This document shows, in pieces, positions 1 to 7,285 of a stretch of 18,596 bases of DNA. Source of the stretch: Anaerolineae bacterium. Its GTDB lineage: Bacteria > Chloroflexota > Anaerolineae > DRVO01. Under the pieces are notes generated by a model, which saw nothing but the letters and a program-made list of their open reading frames with translations, had not been told where the DNA came from and ran no database searches. The translations under genes and the position numbers were made by a program. Numbering within the stretch: the stretch's first letter is position 1; each line of letters begins with the position of its first letter. Location of the stretch: positions 1 through 18,596 of the forward strand of contig JAAYAV010000059.1 of assembly GCA_012719195.1 (NCBI GenBank). Reading direction: 5' to 3'.

Positions 1-1593
1 ACTAGACTACGGGTGGGATTGTTGCTGGCAGCCGTCTGCATGGCGCTGGCTTCATGCTCCCCCGCCAACCACGAGGGAACGGGGTCCAAACTAGTCTACG
101 GCCTCACCCTCGCTCCCTCCGGTCTAGACCCTCACATCGACGTCTCCTCTGAACTGGGGATTCCGCTGAACAGCGTGTACGACACGCTTGTGTTCCGCTC
201 CCACTCCGGTGAGTACGTACCTATGCTGGCGGAGACGTGGAGCATCTCGGATGATGGGCTCCGGTACGAGTTCCGCCTCCGCCAAGGCATCCGCTTCCAC
301 GACGGCACTCCGTTCGACGCCACGGCAGTCAAGCGCACTTTGGACCGCATCGCCGATCCCGAGAGCGGTTCGCGGCGCGCCGTGACCTTGCTGGGCCCCT
401 ACGTGAGCAGCAGCGTGCGCGACGAGCACACTCTAGTGGTGGAGTTGTCGCAGCCGTTCGCACCTCTGCTGGACTCTTTCAGCCAAGTGTACCTGGCGCC
501 CGCCTCCCCGGCGGCGCTGGACAAGTGGGGCGCGGAGTACCAGTTCCACCAAGTGGGGACCGGTCCGTTCAAGTTGAGCGAGTATCTTCCCAAAGATCAC
601 GTCACCCTGGTTCGGTACGACGAGTACGTCCGGATCCCGGGCACCTACGAGCGAGACGTGTTGCCCGAGGTAACGGAGGTCGAGTTTCGCTTCCTGGTGG
701 AGCCGGCCGTCCGCCTGCCTGCGCTGGAGTCCGGTGATGCCGATGTAGTGGGCGAGATACCGCCTCAGGATGCTTCGCGCATTGAGCAGGATGACGAGAT
801 CGAGCTGGTTCCGGTGGCGATTCCCGGTCTGCCCCTGGTGGGATTCCTCAACACCCAGGCGGCCCCGACTGACGACATTCGGGTGCGGCAGGCGCTTCTG
901 TTGGCCACCGACCGAGCGCAGATCGTGCAGACGGTGTTCGGCGGCTACTCTCCCGTCGCCACGGGGGCGCTATCGCGCAATCACGCTGACTACGCCCCGA
1001 CCGCCGGACATAGCGCCCCCAGCGCTGACATCGCCGGCGCCGCCGCCCTCCTGGATGAGGCGGGGTGGAGGCTGGGAAACAACGGCATGAGAAGCCGGGA
1101 AGGGACGCCCCTGCGCCTGCGAGCCTATGTGATGGGATGGGGGATGGTTCCGGAGGTGGGTCAGCTCCTTCAGGCGCAGTGGAAGGGACTCGGTGTGGAG
1201 CTGCAGATGGAGGAGGTGACCTTCGCGGCGGCCCTGGCGGCAGTGGCGGCCAACGAGCACAACCTCATCTTCTGGTCCGAACCGGGCACTGACGCGGACC
1301 TGCTCACGTCCTTCTTCCACTCTGGCCGGCTGGGACAGCGCAACTGGAGCCGGGCCGCGTCCCCCGATCTGGACGCGGCCCTCGATGCCGCTCGCGAGGC
1401 CAGCGATCGAGGTGCGCGGCGCGAGCTCTACGCCCGAGCGCAGCACCTCATCATGGATCAGGCGCTGATCATCCCCATCCGGGACTACGTGAACCTGAAT
1501 GGCGTACGCGCCTGCGTTGGCGAGCTCGCCTTTGATAGCCGGGGGTGGTTCCCCAATCTGAATGACCTTGACCTCACTTCTTCCTGCCGCTAG
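1..1593 (+). CDS. ABC transporter substrate-binding lipoprotein, family 5 (peptide/nickel type), 5'-partial
   Basis: Extracytoplasmic solute-binding lipoprotein expected to capture an oligopeptide-like or other ligand and deliver it to the two permeases encoded next to it. The frame stays open to the first base of the window. The codons before the GTG at 13 encode Thr-Arg-Leu-Arg, which would make a good positively charged n-region, so the true start probably lies just outside; from the GTG there are 526 residues. A hydrophobic stretch ends in the lipobox LASC, with Cys about 15 residues after the GTG. The following sequence is typical of SBP_bac_5 proteins: an ETW segment, then FHDGTPFDA, then a long two-lobed body ending near residue 520. 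The permease gene follows after 21 bp. The family is clear; the substrate cannot be read from sequence. Confidence 0.9.
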   Translation, partial: TRLRVGLLLAAVCMALASCSPANHEGTGSKLVYGLTLAPSGLDPHIDVSSELGIPLNSVYDTLVFRSHSGEYVPMLAETWSISDDGLRYEFRLRQGIRFHDGTPFDATAVKRTLDRIADPESGSRRAVTLLGPYVSSSVRDEHTLVVELSQPFAPLLDSFSQVYLAPASPAALDKWGAEYQFHQVGTGPFKLSEYLPKDHVTLVRYDEYVRIPGTYERDVLPEVTEVEFRFLVEPAVRLPALESGDADVVGEIPPQDASRIEQDDEIELVPVAIPGLPLVGFLNTQAAPTDDIRVRQALLLATDRAQIVQTVFGGYSPVATGALSRNHADYAPTAGHSAPSADIAGAAALLDEAGWRLGNNGMRSREGTPLRLRAYVMGWGMVPEVGQLLQAQWKGLGVELQMEEVTFAAALAAVAANEHNLIFWSEPGTDADLLTSFFHSGRLGQRNWSRAASPDLDAALDAAREASDRGARRELYARAQHLIMDQALIIPIRDYVNLNGVRACVGELAFDSRGWFPNLNDLDLTSSCR

Positions 1594-1614
1594 CGACCCA
1601 TACGGCGACCGCGC

Positions 1615-2541
1615 TTGACTGCGCTGATCTTGGGGCGCCGTGCGGCGACGACTCTACTGACCGTACTGGCGGTAGTGACTCTGGTGTTCTTCATGATGCG
1701 TCTGCTCCCCGGCGATCCGGTGGAGGCGATGCTGGTGGAGGCGGGTGCCCCGCCCGGCATGGTGGAGAGGTGGCGCGAGCGCTACGGCCTGGACCAGCCG
1801 CTGCCCGTTCAGTACGCCATCTACCTGGGGTCCCTGGCGCAGGGCGACCTGGGTGAGTCAATCCTCTACCGTCGGGCCGTAACGTCGCTTGTTGCGGAGC
1901 AGTTCCCGAGCACCATCGCCCTCTCGGTCACGGCCTTCCTGGTAGCTCTGCTGCTGGGAGGGGCCGGCGGTCTGGCGGCGGCCATGCGGCCGGGCAGCCC
2001 GGCTGATAATGCCGTGCGCCTCCTATCGACCGCCGGCGTGTCCTTACCCACCTACTGGACCGGCATCCTGGCCATACTGCTCTTCGGTGCTACTCTCCGG
2101 TGGCTGCCCTCCGGGGGAAGCGGTACCTGGCGTCACCTGGTGCTTCCCGCCCTAACCCTGGGCCTGGCTTCTGCCGGGGTGATCGCCCGCCTGACCCGTG
2201 CGTCGGTGTTGGAGGCGGCGGCTCAGCCTCATGTGCAGGTTGCCCTCTCGCGGGGACTGCCGCGCGGGCTCCTGATCACCCGCCACGTACTCCGTAACGC
2301 GGCTCCGGCGGTGGTGGCGATGCTGGGACTGCAGGCGGGCTTCCTGCTGGCGGGTACCGCCATCACCGAGACGGTCTTCTCACGACCGGGGCTGGGCCGT
2401 CTGCTGGTGGAGGCGGTGGTGGCGAAGGACTACCCGCTGGCCCAGGGCTGCATCGTCGTAGCAGCCCTTACCTACACCATCGCCAACGCCGTGAGCGACA
2501 CCGTGGCCGACTTTCTCGACCCGCGGGTCCGCGAGCCATGA
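1615..2541 (+). CDS. ABC transporter permease, DppB/OppB type
   Basis: First inner-membrane channel subunit of the importer, 308 aa, the usual length for DppB-like permeases. It begins with one membrane helix followed by the family signature RLLPGDPV around residues 29-36, has a long external loop (GLDQPLPVQY region), then five further hydrophobic segments. The cytoplasmic coupling loop that contacts the ATPase is visible around residues 205-230 (ALSRGLPRG, then ITRHVLRNA). The GxGR-like stretch SRPGLGRLL near residue 257 is also characteristic. The start is a TTG with no convincing Shine-Dalgarno site, 21 bp after the binding-protein stop. Its stop overlaps the next ATG by 4 bp (ATGA), which points to translational coupling with the second permease. 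Confidence 0.9.
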   Translation: MTALILGRRAATTLLTVLAVVTLVFFMMRLLPGDPVEAMLVEAGAPPGMVERWRERYGLDQPLPVQYAIYLGSLAQGDLGESILYRRAVTSLVAEQFPSTIALSVTAFLVALLLGGAGGLAAAMRPGSPADNAVRLLSTAGVSLPTYWTGILAILLFGATLRWLPSGGSGTWRHLVLPALTLGLASAGVIARLTRASVLEAAAQPHVQVALSRGLPRGLLITRHVLRNAAPAVVAMLGLQAGFLLAGTAITETVFSRPGLGRLLVEAVVAKDYPLAQGCIVVAALTYTIANAVSDTVADFLDPRVREP

Positions 2542-3443
2542 CCGCATCGCGTCGCTTTCCCATACCCACCCGGTACTACCCGCGCCGCCGCATTCCGCGC
2601 CCGCGGCCGTCGCTGCTCTCTCGGCCATCGGCACGTGCGGCGCTGGCCGTCCTGATCGTGATCCTGCCCGCTCTCGGGCTGGGTCCCTTGTTATTGGAGT
2701 GGGAGCCCAACGTCATGCAGGTGGACGACGCTCTCCGCCCGCCCGGGAGTCAACACTGGCTCGGCACCGACAGGTTCGGGCGCGATGTGCTCAGCCGGCT
2801 CCTACACGGAGGTCGGGTGTCGGTTGTGGCGGGGCTGGCATCAGTGGCGGCGGCACTGGTGGTGGGATCGGCGCTGGGGATAGCGGCTGGCTACTGGGGC
2901 GGAGTCGTAGATGAAGTGCTGAGCGGCGTGGCCAACGTCCTGCTCGCTTTCCCGGGGCTTCTGCTGGCCCTGGTCTTCTCCTGGCTTCTGGGCCGGGGGG
3001 TGGAGCAGGCCGCCATCGGCGTGGCGATCGCCGGCGTGCCCACTTACGTTCGAGTCGCCCGCGCGCAGGTGCGGCAGGTTAGCCGGACCGCCTACATCCG
3101 CGCTGCCCACGCGGTAGGGGTGCCACCATTTCGCATACTGCTGCGTCATGTGCTGCCGAACGCGGTGGTGCCCTTGCTCACGGTTGCGGCTCTGAACCTG
3201 GGCTGGGCGATCGTACAGGTGTCGGCGCTCTCGTTCCTCGGAGTGGGGGCCAGGCCACCCCAGGCGGAATGGGGCCTGATGCTGTCGGAGGCGCGGGCTT
3301 ACGTCCGCCAGGCGCCGTGGCTGGGGCTGGCCCCCGGCGCGGCCATAGCCCTCACGGTGATGTCTTCGAACCTGCTGGCGGATGCCGTGGAGGAGTCGCT
3401 GAGCCCTAGCCGGCACTCATACTTGCGGCTGGCCCGAGGCTAG
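2538..3443 (+). CDS. ABC transporter permease, DppC/OppC type
   Basis: Second channel subunit of the importer, 301 aa. A basic, Arg-rich N-terminus of about 30 residues precedes the first membrane helix. The DppC signature GTDRFGRDVLSRL lies around residues 76-88. The EAA-type coupling loop (YIRAAHAVGV, then ILLRHVLPNA) is at about 185-210, followed by SFLGVGARPPQAEWG. The start ATG overlaps the dppB-like stop in ATGA. No dppD/dppF-type ATPase gene follows: a strong hairpin lies 8 bp past the stop and then comes a convergent gene. The ATP-binding subunits must therefore be encoded upstream of the window or elsewhere in the genome. Confidence 0.9.
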   Translation: MTASRRFPIPTRYYPRRRIPRPRPSLLSRPSARAALAVLIVILPALGLGPLLLEWEPNVMQVDDALRPPGSQHWLGTDRFGRDVLSRLLHGGRVSVVAGLASVAAALVVGSALGIAAGYWGGVVDEVLSGVANVLLAFPGLLLALVFSWLLGRGVEQAAIGVAIAGVPTYVRVARAQVRQVSRTAYIRAAHAVGVPPFRILLRHVLPNAVVPLLTVAALNLGWAIVQVSALSFLGVGARPPQAEWGLMLSEARAYVRQAPWLGLAPGAAIALTVMSSNLLADAVEESLSPSRHSYLRLARG

Positions 3444-3450
3444 AAACGCA

Positions 3451-3478
3451 CGTGGGGGAGAGCCGCCTCTCCCCCACG
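3451..3478. terminator. Hairpin terminator between convergent genes
   Basis: A perfect 12-bp stem (3451-3462 and 3467-3478, arm CGTGGGGGAGAG) closes on a 4-nt CCGC loop. It lies 8 bp after the dppC-like stop and 22 bp beyond the stop of the oppositely oriented oxidoreductase gene. The following bases hold only a short T-rich stretch in either direction (GGTTCTG on plus; TGCGTTTCT on minus), so the U-tract is weak. Its place between two converging genes and its perfect symmetry suggest it stops transcription from both sides. Confidence 0.75.
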
Positions 3479-3499
3479 GTTCTGAGCGCATGGCGAGTA

Positions 3500-5389
3500 C
3501 TACAGCTTGTCGGCGACCCAATCCAGACCCAACTCGACTAGCTTGCCCACCGTGCTGCGACCCTGATCGTCCAGGCCGGCCATCTGGTAGTACCAGTCCA
3601 GTGACTGGTTCAGCTCGTCCACACCGATGGCGTAGCCATCGGAGGCGCCGCCTTGCTTGGGCTCAAAGCAGCGCGCGGGCAGCCAATCGTCCTTTCGCGT
3701 CAATCCCTCGCGCGTGTTGAAGGCGCGCAGCATATGAAGGCGACGCTCGCCCACCTTCATGATCTCGAAGAGAGAGACGTCCCACCCGGTGACGGCGCGC
3801 ATGCAGTCCACCAACTGATTCATTCCGTAGAGCTGCCACGCGGGACCCCAGACGAACTGGCAGGTGCCGACGGTGTCCAGAGCGCTGTAGACGCACTGGG
3901 TGTAGTAGCCGAACCGCACCTTGTTTCGGTCCAGGGTCAGCACGTCCACGGGATCGACGAGATCGAGGGCTGCCAGGCGTTCCAGCCCCTGCGGCGAGGC
4001 CGTGGGTGAGTAGGCAGGATCATGCTCGAACGACATGTGATCGGCGCCGAAGGGGTTGACGGCATACATGGTGGCGAGCGAGCGCTTCACCTCGGGCATG
4101 TGTGCGGGCAGTTCCTGCTTCTTGACCGCTACCACCAACTTGTCCGCACCTCTGCCCAGCTTCTCCGCCACACGGGCGCTGCCTTCAGCGAGGAGGTCGC
4201 CCAGGCCCTCGCGCTTGCCGATCATCTCCATGAGCTTGACCATCGCCTCGGCGTTGCCGAAGCGAAGCTCCAGGCCGTCGGTGTCGGCGTCGGTGAGAAT
4301 GCCATGCTCATAGCAGTCCATCGCGAAGGCGACCGTGGCGCCGGCCGAGATAGTGTCGATGCCGTACATATTGCAGAGCTCATTGCCCTTGCAGACCGCC
4401 GATAGGTCACCGATCCCGCAGTAGCTGCCCAAAGTGGCGACCGTCTCGTATTCGGGGCCGCCGTAGAGCGGGTCGACCTTCCAGCGCGCTTCGTCGATCT
4501 CCACTACACGCTTGCAGCGGACGGCACAGGCGTAACAGGTGTCCCGTTCCTTGAGCACCGTCGCGGACATGGTTTCACCGCTGAGATTCTCGAAATCCTC
4601 GAACACGCCGCTCGTCCAGTTGCGCGTCGGCAGACCGCCGGACGACTGCTGCCCGGGGACGCCGAAGGCGGTGCCGTGGACGGCCGTGCCGTGGATGTCG
4701 TCAACGTGCTCGACGCCCCAACGGGCCAGCTTGGAGAGGGCCTCGCGATCGTGGATCTCGGGCCGGCCCGACCCGCGGACGACTATCGCCTTGAGCCGCT
4801 TCGAGCCCATGACGGCGCCCATGCCGGTACGCCCAGCCGCGCGGTTGCTCATGTTCATGACCGCGGCGTAGCGCACCAGTTTCTCGCCGCCGGGGCCGAT
4901 CTGCAGCACTTCGACCTTGGCGTCGCCCAGTTCCTCGCGGATGGCCCTCTCGGCGTCACCGGTGATCAGGCCCCAGAGGTGAGCAGCGTCCCGAAGCTCG
5001 GCCTTCCCGTCATTGAGCCAGAGATAGACCGGCTTGGGAGACTGGCCGCGGATCACTATGGCGTCGAACCCGGCCCGCTTCAGCTCCGCCGGCCAGAACC
5101 CGCCGCCTTGGGAGTCGCCTATGCCCCCGGTAAGGGGGGACTTGGCGTTGATCATGACGCGGCTCTGGCCACTGATCGGGGCACCGGTCAGGACTCCGAC
5201 CGAGACGACTAGCAGGTTCTCGGGCCCGAGCGGATCGGCGCCGGCAGGCACTTCCTGGAGGATGTAGTGCATCGCAAGGGCGCTGCCGCCCATGTACTTC
5301 CGGTAGAAGCGCTCGTCCGGCTCTTCGATCGACAAGCTGCCTTCAGTGAGGTTGACGTGCAAGATCCTGCCGGCATAGCCATATGGCAC
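3500..5389 (-). CDS. Aldehyde:ferredoxin oxidoreductase (tungsten-bis-pterin enzyme)
   Basis: Cytoplasmic W-dependent oxidoreductase of the AOR family, which interconverts aldehydes or related carbonyls and acids using ferredoxin. It has 629 aa from the chosen start, normal for the family. The N-terminus (GYAGRILHVNLT) and the pterin-binding segment AGRTGMGAVMGSKRLKAIVV at about 185-204 are typical. The 4Fe-4S ligands are Cys285, Cys288 and Cys292 (CYACAVRC) with Cys510 in DTVGTC; GPEYET is at about 312-317. The longest frame starts at an ATG at 5407. I prefer the GTG at 5389 because AGGAGA sits 7 nt ahead of it and the protein then begins with Pro-Tyr-Gly-Tyr-Ala-Gly, as family members do. 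It is downstream of, and co-oriented with, a START-like gene. The substrate class is not predictable; family membership is secure. Confidence 0.92.
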   Translation of the reverse strand: MPYGYAGRILHVNLTEGSLSIEEPDERFYRKYMGGSALAMHYILQEVPAGADPLGPENLLVVSVGVLTGAPISGQSRVMINAKSPLTGGIGDSQGGGFWPAELKRAGFDAIVIRGQSPKPVYLWLNDGKAELRDAAHLWGLITGDAERAIREELGDAKVEVLQIGPGGEKLVRYAAVMNMSNRAAGRTGMGAVMGSKRLKAIVVRGSGRPEIHDREALSKLARWGVEHVDDIHGTAVHGTAFGVPGQQSSGGLPTRNWTSGVFEDFENLSGETMSATVLKERDTCYACAVRCKRVVEIDEARWKVDPLYGGPEYETVATLGSYCGIGDLSAVCKGNELCNMYGIDTISAGATVAFAMDCYEHGILTDADTDGLELRFGNAEAMVKLMEMIGKREGLGDLLAEGSARVAEKLGRGADKLVVAVKKQELPAHMPEVKRSLATMYAVNPFGADHMSFEHDPAYSPTASPQGLERLAALDLVDPVDVLTLDRNKVRFGYYTQCVYSALDTVGTCQFVWGPAWQLYGMNQLVDCMRAVTGWDVSLFEIMKVGERRLHMLRAFNTREGLTRKDDWLPARCFEPKQGGASDGYAIGVDELNQSLDWYYQMAGLDDQGRSTVGKLVELGLDWVADKL

Positions 5390-5396
5390 GGGTGCT

Positions 5397-5402
5397 TCTC
5401 CT
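5397..5402 (-). promoter_or_regulatory. Shine-Dalgarno site that sets the oxidoreductase start
   Basis: On the minus strand the bases read AGGAGA, with 7 nt to the GTG at 5389-5387. The site lies inside the longer frame that begins at the ATG at 5407, and that ATG has no comparable site. This is the main reason for choosing the shorter protein. Confidence 0.6.
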
Positions 5403-5511
5403 GTCATCCAGTGTGCGGACCCACCCGCGCCAACCCATGCCAGGCGACGCTGGCGGGCCCATATGAACGGCTGTGCTGCGCCCAGTTGTTGTCCGAGTCG
5501 GCTGCCGAATC

Positions 5512-5916
5512 CTAGCCCTCGGCCGCCTTCTTGAGTCCGTCAAGGCAGGTCTCGACGATGCCTGCCGCTTCCTGCTCGCTCCTAGACTTCCGCAGGTTCG
5601 CCATGAAGCCGCTTACCTCGGCCGAGGCCGAGGCTCGAGTGGACTCGCCGTCCGCCTGCAGCCTGACGGCCGAGCTCACGTTGCCAAATCGCCAGGAAAG
5701 CGCCTTCAGCCGCTCCACCAGGGTGATCGTGCCGACTTCAGGCTTGCCGTCGTATAGGAACTGGAACGTGGCTCCCGGGAAGAACTCCTCGCCGTCCAGC
5801 ATCCTACCGTTCTTGACTCTGGGGTTCCATCTCTCCCAGGTAGTGACGTCTCCGAGCAGGGACCACACTTTGCTCGGCGGCGCCGCGATTGTTACCTCTC
5901 GTTGGGCAGTGGCCAT
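5512..5916 (-). CDS. SRPBCC (START-like / polyketide cyclase-like) family protein
   Basis: Small soluble protein of 134 aa, the size of a single helix-grip fold domain that encloses a hydrophobic ligand pocket. The N-terminus has the hallmark strand and helix: a VTIAAPPSKVWSLL segment, then DVTTWERWNP, at residues 8-35. A Gly-rich turn (FFPGATFQF) follows, and the protein ends in a long C-terminal helix (residues 108-132), as in CoxG-like and cyclase-like members. The start ATG is preceded by AGGAGGA (5923-5929) at a 6-nt spacing. It is the first gene of a two-gene unit with the oxidoreductase, 122 bp downstream. The pairing suggests a link to the oxidoreductase, such as assembly or substrate handling, but no residue tells which. 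The family is confident; function is unknown. Confidence 0.75.
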   Translation of the reverse strand: MATAQREVTIAAPPSKVWSLLGDVTTWERWNPRVKNGRMLDGEEFFPGATFQFLYDGKPEVGTITLVERLKALSWRFGNVSSAVRLQADGESTRASASAEVSGFMANLRKSRSEQEAAGIVETCLDGLKKAAEG

Positions 5917-5975
5917 TGAGTATCCTCCTGCTCCAGCCTTGCCGAGACATATGGGACAGTCGGGGCAGCGCTTCT

Positions 5976-6003
5976 ACTATAGCATATCGTCGGCTCGCAT
6001 CAA
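5976..6003 (-). promoter_or_regulatory. Predicted sigma-70 promoter for the START-like/oxidoreductase unit
   Basis: Reading on the minus strand, TTGATG (6003-5998) is followed after 16 bp by TATAGT (5981-5976). The implied transcription start is near 5969, about 50 nt before the ATG at 5916 and upstream of a strong Shine-Dalgarno site. The fit is reasonable in an otherwise GC-rich region; there is no experimental support. Confidence 0.5.
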
Positions 6004-6068
6004 GTCGCCCAGAGCATGTTCCGGCAATAACCGGCCCACGGATCGGTAGGCGCGGCGCTCCAGGTCGC

Positions 6069-6097
6069 TTGCCCCGACACTCGGGCAGGCTTATATT
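6069..6097 (+). promoter_or_regulatory. Predicted sigma-70 promoter for the TauE/SafE unit
   Basis: TTGCCC (6069-6074) and TATATT (6092-6097) are separated by exactly 17 bp. The expected transcription start is near 6104, giving a leader of about 40 nt before the TTG at 6144. This position excludes the longer reading frames that open upstream of it. Confidence 0.5.
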
Positions 6098-6143
6098 GGT
6101 AACTTCGCGGCTGTCAACTGCGATTCCATGTCGGGAGCGATGG

Positions 6144-6920
6144 TTGTTGGTGTCCTTGTTGCTGCTGGCCCTCGCCGGCCTCATTACGGGCGCGCTGGGC
6201 GCGATGTTGGGCGTAGGCGGAGGCTTCATCCTGGTACCGATGCTCACCGTGCTGTACGGCGTACCCATTCACAGCGCTGTGGCCGCCGGGCAGATCGGTG
6301 TGATCGCCACTTCGACGGTTGCGACTGTCCACTACCTCAAACAGGACCTGGTTCACCTTCATCTCGCCTACGGACTGCTCTTTGCCGCTACCGTGGGGGC
6401 CGCCATCGGAGCGCTGGTGGGCAGCCGTCTCGATGAGCGAATTCTGGCGGGCATATTCGGGATGGTGCTGGCCTGGGTGGCCCTAAGGATGATCCGCGGT
6501 CAGAACATCCCCGACGACCCCGACGCGACCGTGGCCACCTGTCGACCGGTGCACTGGTGGGTGGGTCAGGCCGGCGCGCTGTTCGGCGGCACGCTGGGCG
6601 GCCTACTCGGGATCGGTGGGGGAGTGGTGAACGTCCCTCTCCTCTGCATGGGGATGCGTGTGCCTCTTCGGCTAGCAGGCGCCACGAGCATCTTCCTGGT
6701 CGGCATCACCGGGGCGTCAGCGGCAGCAGTCTACTACTCGCGCGGGTACACCGACCTGATCGTCTGTGGGGCGACCGTGCTGGGGGCGTTCGCCGGCTCC
6801 TGGATCGGTGCCCGACTGGCTAGCCGTATTCAGTCGAGCTACTTGAGGATCGCGTTCGGGGTGGTGGCAGCCTATACCGGAATCACCATGATCGTCCGCG
6901 CCGTGGGTCCGTCTCTATGA
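6144..6920 (+). CDS. TauE/SafE family (COG0730) sulfite/anion exporter-like membrane protein
   Basis: Integral membrane protein of about 258 aa of the TauE/SafE family, whose members are thought to move sulfite, sulfoacetate or related anions. The two family repeats are visible: GALGAMLGVGGGFILVP at residues 16-32 and GGLLGIGGGVVNVP at about 152-165, each opening a set of about four hydrophobic helices. A short polar loop (residues about 119-135) separates the halves. The reading frame is open from 5889, but that extension has no membrane-protein character and crosses the divergent promoter region. The TTG at 6144 (or 6147) lies behind GGGAG at 6133-6137 and about 40 nt after a predicted transcription start. 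The stop overlaps the next ATG (ATGA), so it is coupled to the DUF1634 gene. The substrate is not known. Confidence 0.85.
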   Translation: MLVSLLLLALAGLITGALGAMLGVGGGFILVPMLTVLYGVPIHSAVAAGQIGVIATSTVATVHYLKQDLVHLHLAYGLLFAATVGAAIGALVGSRLDERILAGIFGMVLAWVALRMIRGQNIPDDPDATVATCRPVHWWVGQAGALFGGTLGGLLGIGGGVVNVPLLCMGMRVPLRLAGATSIFLVGITGASAAAVYYSRGYTDLIVCGATVLGAFAGSWIGARLASRIQSSYLRIAFGVVAAYTGITMIVRAVGPSL

Positions 6921-7285
6921 GCGAGGGGCGGTTACCTCAGGCGAGTCCCACGAACGCGCTGTCGCGGAGCGTCGCGTGGGTGCTGCAGGTTGGGACCGGC
7001 GTCGCCATCACTCTGATCACGGCCGGCCTCGCCTGGTTGGCAGCAACGGGCGAACAGGGCGACCCGGACCACTTCGCGGTTCCGCCCGCCGCCCTTACCC
7101 GCCTCGAAGGACTAGTCACGGCCGACGGCTTGCTGAACCTGGGGTTGCTGGTTCTGATGGCGGTTCCGGTGATCTGCGTCGCCATCGGCGCGGTCTGGTA
7201 TGCTCGGAAGCGCGCCTGGCTGTATTCCCTTATGATCATCGGGGCCCTGCTCATTTTGGCGCTGGCGGTGCTTGGCTCTCGCTAG
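6917..7285 (+). CDS. DUF1634 family membrane protein
   Basis: Protein of 122 aa with three predicted membrane helices (about residues 21-43, 71-94 and 101-119) and a hydrophilic loop of about 27 residues between the first two. Size and layout fit the DUF1634 family, which is commonly found directly beside TauE/SafE transporters. Here it starts within the transporter stop codon (ATGA overlap). That linkage suggests a partner or accessory subunit of the exporter, but its biochemical role is not established. Its stop codon shares the palindrome CTAG (7282-7285) with the stop of the convergent lipoprotein gene, leaving no room for a separate terminator. Confidence 0.75.
   Translation: MSEGRLPQASPTNALSRSVAWVLQVGTGVAITLITAGLAWLAATGEQGDPDHFAVPPAALTRLEGLVTADGLLNLGLLVLMAVPVICVAIGAVWYARKRAWLYSLMIIGALLILALAVLGSR

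Noticed and set aside
5512..5916. Calling the START-like protein CoxG, a CO dehydrogenase accessory protein
   Set aside because: Only general SRPBCC features are visible, and no coxS, coxM or coxL gene is nearby, so the narrower name is not supported.
5889..6143. An 85-codon N-terminal extension of the TauE/SafE protein
   Set aside because: The extension is not membrane-like, overlaps the start of the divergent START-like gene and both promoters, and the ribosome site and promoter place the start at 6144.
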